From Bathymodiolus brooksi (lineage: Eukaryota > Mollusca > Bivalvia > Mytilida > Modiolidae), in the NCBI GenBank assembly GCA_963680875.1, contig OY804585.1, positions 44,437,414 to 44,501,413 on the forward strand: 64,000 bases of DNA, written 5' to 3'. A model generated the notes under the pieces. It ran no database searches, was not told the DNA's origin, and saw nothing but the letters and a program-made list of their open reading frames with translations. Below, piece by piece: positions 51,368-61,300 of the stretch; positions within the stretch are counted from its first letter, which is position 1; each line of letters opens with the position of its first letter. Position numbers and translations under genes: made by a program.

Positions 51368-54300
51368 TAGTTCACCTGGACCAAAGGTCCAGGTGAACTA
51401 TTGCCATCACTTGGCGTCCGTCGTCTGTCGTCTGTCGTCTGTCGTCTGTAAACTTTTCACATTTCAAGCTTCTTCTCCGAAACCACTTGGCCGATTGAAA
51501 CCGAACTTAGCAGGAATGTTCCTTGGATGGTCCTCTACAAAGTTACTGTTTTTCGTTCCAGTCGGATATTCAATATGGCTGCCAGGGCCAATAATATGCT
51601 CTGATTGGCTGAAATTTCAAAGATCTTCTTCTCTGAAACTAATGAACTGACTGAACCCAAACTGTAAAGGAATGATCATTGGAATGTCCTTTACCAAGTT
51701 ACTGTTTTTTATGCCGATCGTAAATCCAAGATGGCCGCCATCGCAGGACATAGATTAACATTGGACCCTATGGGAAAATGTTCAAATGCCTTCTTCTCAG
51801 AAACTACAAATATGATTAAAGCCAAACTGTACATGAATGTTCATTGGATGGTCCTCTACAATCTTAAGGGTTTTTGTTCCGATATGAAATTCAAAATGGC
51901 GGCTACGGCAGGACTTAGTTTAACATTGGACCCTATGGGAAAAATGTTTCAAAATGCTTCTTCTCTGAAACCTCTTGGACAGTTGAAACCAAACTGCTCA
52001 GGAATGATCATTGGAAGGTCCTCTACAAATTTTCTGTTTTTTATGCTGGTCGGAAATCCAAGATGGCCGCCACCGCAGGACATAGATTAACATTGGACCC
52101 TATGGGAAAATATTCAAATGCCTTCTTCTCAGAAACTACAAATATGATTAAAGCCAAACTGTATATGAATGTTCATTAGATGGTCCTCTACAAACTTTAC
52201 GTTTTTTGTTCCGGTATGAAATTCAAAATGGCGGCTACGGCAGGACTTAGTTTAACATTGGACCCTATGGGAAAAATGTTTCAAAACGCTTCTTCTCTGA
52301 AACCACTTGGATAATTGAAACCAAACTGCCTAGGAATGATCATTGGAAGGTCCTCTACAAATTTTATGTTTTTTATGCCGATCGGAAATCCAAGATGGCC
52401 GCCACCGCAATACATAGATTAACATTGGACCCTATGGGAAAATGTTCAAATGCCTTCTTCTCAGAAACTACAAATATGATTAAAGCCAAACTGTACATGA
52501 ATGTTCATTGGATGGTCCTCTACAATCTTAAGGTTTTTTGTTCCGATATGAAATTCAAAATGGCGGCTACGGTAGGACTTAGTTTAACATTGGACCCTAT
52601 GGGAAAAATGTTTCAAAATGCTTCTTCTCTGAAACCACTTGGACAGTTGAAACCAAACTGCCCAGGAATGATCATTGGAAGGTCCTCTACAAATTTTCTG
52701 TTTTTTATGGCGATCGGAAATCCAAGATGGCCGCCACCGCAGGACATAGATTAACATTGGACCCTATGGGAAAATATTCAAATGCCTTCTACTCAGAAAC
52801 TACAAATATGATTAAAGCCAAACTGTACATGAATGTTCATTAGATGGTCCTCTACAAACTTTACGTTTTTTGTTCCGGTATGAAATTCAAAATGGCGGCT
52901 ACGGCAGGACTTAGTTTAACATTGGACCCTATGGGAAAAATGTTTCAAAACGCTTCTTCTCTGAAACCACTTGGATAATTGAAACCAAACTGCCTAGGAA
53001 TGATCATTGGAAGGTCCTCTACAAATTTTATGTTTTTTATGCCGATCGGAAATCCAAGATGGCCGCCACCGCAATACATAGATTAACATTGGACCCTATG
53101 GGAAAATGTTCAAATGCCTTCTTCTCAGAAACTACAAATATGATTAAAGCCAAACTGTACATGAATGTTCATTGGATGGTCCTCTACAATCTTAAGGTTT
53201 TTTGTTCCGATATGAAATTCAAAATGGCGGCTACGGCAGGACTTAGTTTAACATTGGACCCTATGGGAAAAATGTTTCAAAATGCTTCTTCTCTGAAACC
53301 ACTTGGACAGTTGAAACCAAACTGCCCAGGAATGATCATTGGAAGGTCCTCTACAAATTTTCTGTTTTTTATGCCGATCGGAATTCCAAGATGGCTGCCA
53401 CCACAGGACATAGATTAACATTGGACCCTATGGGAAAATATTCAAATGCCTTCTACTCAGAAACTACAAATATGATTAAAGCCAAACTGTACATGAATGT
53501 TCATTAGATGGTCCTCTACAAACTTTACGTTTTTTCTTCCGGTATGAAATTCAAAATGGCGGCTACGGCAGGACTTAGTTTAACATTGGACCCTATGGGA
53601 AAAATGTTTCAAAACGCTTCTTCTCTGAAACCACTTGGATAATTGAAACCAAACTGCCTAGGAATGATCATTGGAAGGTCCTCTACAAATTTTATGTTTT
53701 TTATGCCGATCGGAAATCCAAGATGGCCGCCACCGCAATACATAGATTAACATTGGACCCTATGGGAAAATATTCAAATGCCTTCTACTCAGAAACTACA
53801 AATATGATTAAAGCCAAACTGTACATGAATGTTCATTAGATGGTCCTCTACAAACTTTACGTTTTTTGTTCCGGTATGAAATTCAAAATGGCGGCTACGG
53901 CAGGACTTAGTTTAACATTGGACCCTATGGGAAAAATGTTTCAAAACGCTTCTTCTCTGAAACCACTTGGATAATTGAAACCAAACTGCCTAGGAATGAT
54001 CATTGGAAGGTCCTCTACAAATTTTATGTTTTTTATGCCGATCGGAAATCCAAGATGGCCGCCACCGCAATACATAGATTAACATTGGACCCTATGGGAA
54101 AATGTTCAAATGCCTTCTTCTCAGAAACTACAAATATGATTAAAGCCAAACTGTACATGAATGTTCATTGGATGGTCCTCTACAATCTTAAGGTTTTTTG
54201 TTCCGATATGAAATTCAAAATGGCGGCTACGGCAGGACTTAGTTTAACATTGGACCCTATGGGAAAAATGTTTCAAAATGCTTCTTCTCTGAAACCACTA

Positions 54301-55304
54301 GGACAGTTGAAACCAAACTGCCCAGGAATGATCATTGGAAGGTCTTCTACAAATTTTCTGTTTTTTATGCCGGTCGGAAATCCAAGATGGCCGCCACCGC
54401 AGGACATAGATTAACATTGGACCCTATGGGAAAATGTTCAAATGCCTTCTTCTCAGAAACTACAAATATGATTAAAGCCAAACTGTACATGAACGTTCAT
54501 TGGATGGTCCTCTACAAATTTACGTTTTTTGTTCCGATATGAAATTCAAAATGGCGGCTACGGCAGGACTTAGTTTAACATTGGACCCTATGGGAAAAAT
54601 GTTTCAAAACGCTTCTTCTCTGAAACCACTTGGATAATTGAAACCAAACTGCCCAGGAATGATCATTGGAAGGTCCTTTACAAGGTGTGTGTTTTTTATG
54701 CCGATCGTAAATCCAAGATGGCCACCACCGCAGGACATAGATTAACATTGGACCCTATGGGAAAATGTTCAAATGCCTTCTTCTCAGAAACTACAAATAT
54801 GATTAAAGCCAAACTGTACATGAATGTTCATTGAATGGTCCTCTACAAAATTTACGTTTTTTATTCTGATATGAAATTCAAAATGGCGGCTACGGCAGGA
54901 CTTAGTTTAACATTGGACCCTATGGGAAAAATGTTTCAAAATGCTTCTTCTCTGAAACCACTTGGACAGTTGAAACCAAACTGCCCAGGAATGATCATTG
55001 GAAGGTCCTCTACAAGGTGTGTTTTTTTTATGCCGATCGGAAATCCAAGATGGCTGCCACCACAGGTCATAGTATTAACACAGAACCATATGGGGAAAAT
55101 ACAGAAATATATTCTTCTCTGAAGCTATTGCACTGATTGAACCTAAACTGTGCATCAATCATTGGAAGGTCCTTTACAAACTTTGTGTTTTTTATGTTGA
55201 TCGTAATTCCAAGATGACTACCACTGCAGGACATAGTTTTTACATAGGACCAATTGTTTTTTTTTATTACCAGGTGAACGATACAGGCTCTTGAGAGCCT
55301 CTGG
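51368..55304 (+). mobile_element. Complete family A element (A2) nested in the B array
   Basis: The element is 3937 bp with the same ends as A1. The 5' hairpin is perfect here (TAGTTCACCTGGACC, AAA, GGTCCAGGTGAACTA), and the terminal GTTCACCTGG at 51370 pairs with CCAGGTGAAC at 55270-55279. It has one more TCGTCTG heptamer and one more 332-bp dimer than A1, accounting exactly for the 339-bp difference. The interrupted B monomer is class a on the left and resumes with the class-a junction (GATTATGC) on the right. Confidence 0.85.
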
Positions 55305-58300
55305 TTAACATATATTACGGGATTTTTTATGAACTTTGAACTTTTGCCTATTTTGACCGATTATGCAAATTAGAAAAAAGGGGGGATGAAATTTAAAAAA
55401 AATCCTCTCCTCTGAATCTGCTGTGCCAATCTCAACCAAACTTTGCTGAAATGATCCTTGGGTGGTCCCCTTTCAAAATTGTGTCCGTCAGCACCGTCTT
55501 GTATCAAGATGTCCGCCATTACTAAAAATAGAAATTTCTTCAAATGGTCAAAAGCGGCTCTATTTTAAGTAGAAAGTGTCCAAATTTGAACTGTATAAGC
55601 ATAATGATGAGCTTTTTAACATATATTACGGGATTTTTTATGAACTTTGAACTTTTGCCTATTTTGACCGATAATGCAAATTAGAAAAAAGGGGGGATGA
55701 AATTTAAAAAAAATCTTCTCCTCTGAAACTACTGAGCCAACCTCAACCAAACTTTGCTGAAATGATCCTTGGGTGGTCCCCTTTCAAAATTGTGTCCGTC
55801 AGCGCCGTCCTGTATCCAAGATGGCCGCCATTACTAAAAATAGAAATTTCTTCAAATGGCCAAAACTGCTCTATTTTAAGCCAGAAAGTGCCCAAATTTG
55901 AACTGTATAAGCATAATGATGAGCTTTTTAACATATATTACGGGATTTTTTATGAACTTTGAACTTTTGCCTATTTTGACCGATTATGCAAATTAGAAAA
56001 AAGGGGGGATGAAAATTAAAAAAAATCCTCTCCTCTGAATCTGCTGTGCCAATCTCAACCAAACTTTGCTGAAATGATCCTTGGGTGGTCCCCTTTCAAA
56101 ATTGTGTCCGTCAGCACCGTCTTGTATCCAAGATGTCCGCCATTACTAAAAATAGAAATTTCTTCAAATGGCCAAAAGCGGCTCTATTTTAAGTAGAAAG
56201 TGTCCAAATTTGAACTGTATAAGCATAATGATGAGCTTTTTAACATATATTACGGGATTTTTTATGAACTTTGAACTTTTGCCTATTTTGACCGATAATG
56301 CAAATTAGAAAAAAGGGGGGATGAAATTTAAAAAAAATCTTCTCCTCTGAAACTACTGAGCCAACCTCAACCAAACTTTGCTGAAATGATCCTTGGGTGG
56401 TCCCCTTTCAAAATTGTGTCCGTCAGCGCCGTCCTGTATCCAAGATGGCCGCCATTACTAAAAATAGAAATTTCTTCAAATGGCCAAAACTGCTCTATTT
56501 TAAGCCAGAAAGTGCCCAAATTTGAACTGTATAAGCATAATGATGAGCTTTTTAACATATATTACGGGATTTTTTATGAACTTTGAACTTTTGCCTATTT
56601 TGACCGATAATGCAAATTAGAAAAAAGGGGGGATGAAATTTAAAAAAAATCTTCTCCTCTGAAACTACTGAGCCAACCTCAACCAAACTTTGCTGAAATG
56701 ATCCTTGGGTGGTCCCCTTTCAAAATTGTGTCCGTCAGCGCCGTCCTGTATCCAAGATGGCCGCCATTACTAAAAATAGAAATTTCTTCAAATGGCCAAA
56801 ACTGCTCTATTTTAAGCCAGAAAGTGCCCAAATTTGAACTGTATAAGCATAATGATGAGCTTTTTAACATATATTACGGGATTTTTTATGAACTTTGAAC
56901 TTTTGCCTATTTTGACCGATAATGCAAATTAGAAAAAAGGGGGGATGAAATTTAAAAAAATCTTCTCCTCTGAAACTACTGAGCCAATCTCAACCAAACT
57001 TTGCTGAAATGATCCTTGGGTGGTCCCCTTTCAAAATTGTGTCCGTCAGCACCGTCCTGTATCCAAGATGGCCGCCATTACTAAAAATAGAAATTTCTTC
57101 AAATGGCCAAAACTGCTCTATTTTAAGCCAGAAAGTGCCCAAATTTGAACTGTATAAGCATAATGATGAGCTTTTTAACATATATTACGGGATTTTTTAT
57201 GAACTTTGAACTTTTGCCTATTTTGACCGATAATGCAAATTAGAAAAAAGGGGGGATGAAATTTAAAAAAAATCTTCTCCTCTGAAACTACTGAGCCAAT
57301 CTCAACCATACTTTGCTGAAATGATCCTTGGGTGGTCCCCTTTCAAAATTGTGTCCGTCAGCACCGTCCTGTATCCAAGATGGCCGCCATTACTAAAAAT
57401 AGAAATGTCTTCAAATGGCCAAAACTGCTCTATTTTAAGCCAGAAAGTGCCCAAATTTGAACTGTATAAGCATAATGATGAGCTTTTTAACATATATTAC
57501 GGGATTTTTTATGAACTTTGAACTTTTGCCTATTTTGACCGATAATGCAAATTAGAAAAAAGGGGGGATGAAATTTTAAAAAAATCTTCTCCTCTGAAAC
57601 TATTGAGCCAATCTCAACCAAACTTTGCTGAAATGATCCTTGGGTGGTCCCCTTTCAAAATTGTGTCCGTCAGCGCCGTCCTGTATCCAAGATGGCCGCC
57701 ATTATTAAAAATAGAAATTTCTTCAAATGGCCAAAACTGCTCTATTTTAAGCCAGAAAGTGCCCAAATTTGAACTGTATAAGCATAATGATGAGCTTTTT
57801 AACATATATTACGGGATTTTTTATGAACTTTGAACTTTTGCCTATTTTGACCGATTATGCAAATTAGAAAAAAGGGGGGATGAAATTTAAAAAAAATCCT
57901 CTCCTCTGAATCTGCTGTGCCAATCTCAACCAAACTTTGCTGAAATGATCCTTGGGTGGTCCCCTTTCAAAATTGTGTCCGTCAGCACCGTCTTGTATCC
58001 AAGATGTCCGCCATTACTAAAAATAGAAATTTCTTCAAATGGTCAAAAGCGGCTCTATTTTAAGTAGAAAGTGTCCAAATTTGAACTGTATAAGCATAAT
58101 GATGAGCTTTTTAACATATATTACGGGATTTTTTATGAACTTTGAACTTTTGCCTATTTTGACCGATAATGCAAATTAGAAAAAAGGGGGGATGAAATTT
58201 AAAAAAAATCTTCTCCTCTGAAACTACTGAGCCAATCTCAACCAAACTTTGCTGAAATGATCCTTGGGTGGTCCCCTTTCAAAATTGTGTCCGTCAGCGC

Positions 58301-61300
58301 CGTCCTGTATCCAAGATGGCCGCCATTACTAAAAATAGAAATTTCTTCAAATGGCCAAAACTGCTCTATTTTAAGCCAGAAAGTGCCCAAATTTGAACTG
58401 TATAAGCATAATGATGAGCTTTTTAACATATATTACGGGATTTTTTATGAACTTTGAACTTTTGCCTATTTTGACCGATTATGCAAATTAGAAAAAAGGG
58501 GGGATGAAAATTAAAAAAAATCCTCTCCTCTGAATCTGCTGTGCCAATCTCAACCAAACTTTGCTGAAATGATCCTTGGGTGGTCCCCTTTCAAAATTGT
58601 GTCCGTCAGCACCGTCTTGTATCCAAGATGTCCGCCATTACTAAAAATAGAAATTTCTTCAAATGGCCAAAAGCGGCTCTATTTTAAGTAGAAAGTGTCC
58701 AAATTTGAACTGTATAAGCATAATGATGAGCTTTTTAACATATATTACGGGATTTTTTATGAACTTTGAACTTTTGCCTATTTTGACCGATAATGCAAAT
58801 TAGAAAAAAGGGGGGATGAAATTTAAAAAAAATCTTCTCCTCTGAAACTACTGAGCCAACCTCAACCAAACTTTGCTGAAATGATCCTTGGGTGGTCCCC
58901 TTTCAAAAATGTGTCCGTCAGCGCCGTCCTGTATCCAAGATGGCCGCCATTACTAAAAATAGAAATTTCTTCAAATGGCCAAAACTGCTCTATTTTAAGC
59001 CAGAAAGTGCCCAAATTTGAACTGTATAAGCATAATGATGAGCTTTTTAACATATATTACGGGATTTTTTATGAACTTTGAACTTTTGCCTATTTTGACC
59101 GATAATGCAAATTAGAAAAAAGGGGGGATGAAATTTAAAAAAAATCTTCTCCTCTGAAACTACTGAGCCAACCTCAACCAAACTTTGCTGAAATGATCCT
59201 TGGGTGGTCCCCTTTCAAAATTGTGTCCGTCAGCGCCGTCCTGTATCCAAGATGGCCGCCATTACTAAAAATAGAAATTTCTTCAAATGACCAAAACTGC
59301 TCTATTTTAAGCCAGAAAGTGCCCAAATTTGAACTGTATAAGCATAATGATGAGCTTTTTAACATATATTACGGGATTTTTTATGAACTTTGAACTTTTG
59401 CCTATTTTGACCGATAATGCAAATTAGAAAAAAGGGGGGATGAAATTTAAAAAAAATCTTCTCCTCTGAAACTACTGAGCCAACCTCAACCAAACTTTGC
59501 TGAAATGATCCTTGGGTGGTCCCCTTTCAAAATTGTGTCCGTCAGCGCCGTCCTGTATCCAAGATGGCCGCCATTACTAAAAATAGAAATTTCTTCAAAT
59601 GACCAAAACTGCTCTATTTTAAGCCAGAAAGTGCCCAAATTTGAACTGTATAAGCATAATGATGAGCTTTTTAACATATATTACGGGATTTTTTATGAAC
59701 TTTGAACTTTTGCCTATTTTGACCGATAATGCAAATTAGAAAAAAGGGGGGATGAAATTTAAAAAAATCTTCTCCTCTGAAACTACTGAGCCAATCTCAA
59801 CCAAACTTTGCTGAAATGATCCTTGGGTGGTCCCCTTTCAAAATTGTGTCCGTCAGCACCGTCCTGTATCCAAGATGGCCGCCATTACTAAAAATAGAAA
59901 TTTCTTCAAATGGCCAAAACTGCTCTATTTTAAGCCAGAAAGTGCCCAAATTTGAACTGTATAAGCATAATGATGAGCTTTTTAACATATATTACGGGAT
60001 TTTTTATGAACTTTGAACTTTTGCCTATTTTGACCGATAATGCAAATTAGAAAAAAGGGGGGATGAAATTTAAAAAAAATCTTCTCCTCTGAAACTACTG
60101 AGCCAATCTCAACCATACTTTGCTGAAATGATCCTTGGGTGGTCCCCTTTCAAAATTGTGTCCGTCAGCACCGTCCTGTATCCAAGATGGCCGCCATTAC
60201 TAAAAATAGAAATGTCTTCAAATGGCCAAAACTGCTCTATTTTAAGCCAGAAAGTGCCCAAATTTGAACTGTATAAGCATAATGATGAGCTTTTTAACAT
60301 ATATTACGGGATTTTTTATGAACTTTGAACTTTTGCCTATTTTGACCGATAATGCAAATTAGAAAAAAGGGGGGATGAAATTTTAAAAAAATCTTCTCCT
60401 CTGAAACTATTGAGCCAATCTCAACCAAACTTTGCTGAAATGATCCTTGGGTGGTCCCCTTTCAAAATTGTGTCCGTCAGCGCCGTCCTGTATCCAAGAT
60501 GGCCGCCATTATTAAAAATAGAAATTTCTTCAAATGGCCAAAACTGCTCTATTTTAAGCCAGAAAGTGCCCAAATTTGAACTGTATAAGCATAATGATGA
60601 GCTTTTTAACATATATTACGGGATTTTTTATGAACTTTGAACTTTTGCCTATTTTGACCGATTATGCAAATTAGAAAAAAGGGGGGATGAAATTTAAAAA
60701 AAATCCTCTCCTCTGAATCTGCTGTGCCAATCTCAACCAAACTTTGCTGAAATGATCCTTGGGTGGTCCCCTTTCAAAATTGTGTCCGTCAGCACCGTCT
60801 TGTATCCAAGATGTCCGCCATTACTAAAAATAGAAATTTCTTCAAATGGTCAAAAGCGGCTCTATTTTAAGTAGAAAGTGTCCAAATTTGAACTGTATAA
60901 GCATAATGATGAGCTTTTTAACATATATTACGGGATTTTTTTATGAACTTTGAACTTTTGCCTATTTTGACCGATAATGCAAATTAGAAAAAAGGGGGGA
61001 TGAAATTTAAAAAAAATCTTCTCCTCTGAAACTACTGAGCCAACCTCAACCAAACTTTGCTGAAATGATCCTTGGGTGGTCCCCTTTCAAAAATGTGTCC
61101 GTCAGCGCCGTCCTGTATCCAAGATGGCCGCCATTACTAAAAATAGAAATTTCTTCAAATGGCCAAAACTGCTCTATTTTAAGCCAGAAAGTGCCCAAAT
61201 TTGAACTGTATAAGCATAATGATGAGCTTTTTAACATATATTACGGGATTTTTTATGAACTTTGAACTTTTGCCTATTTTGACCGATAATGCAAATTAGA

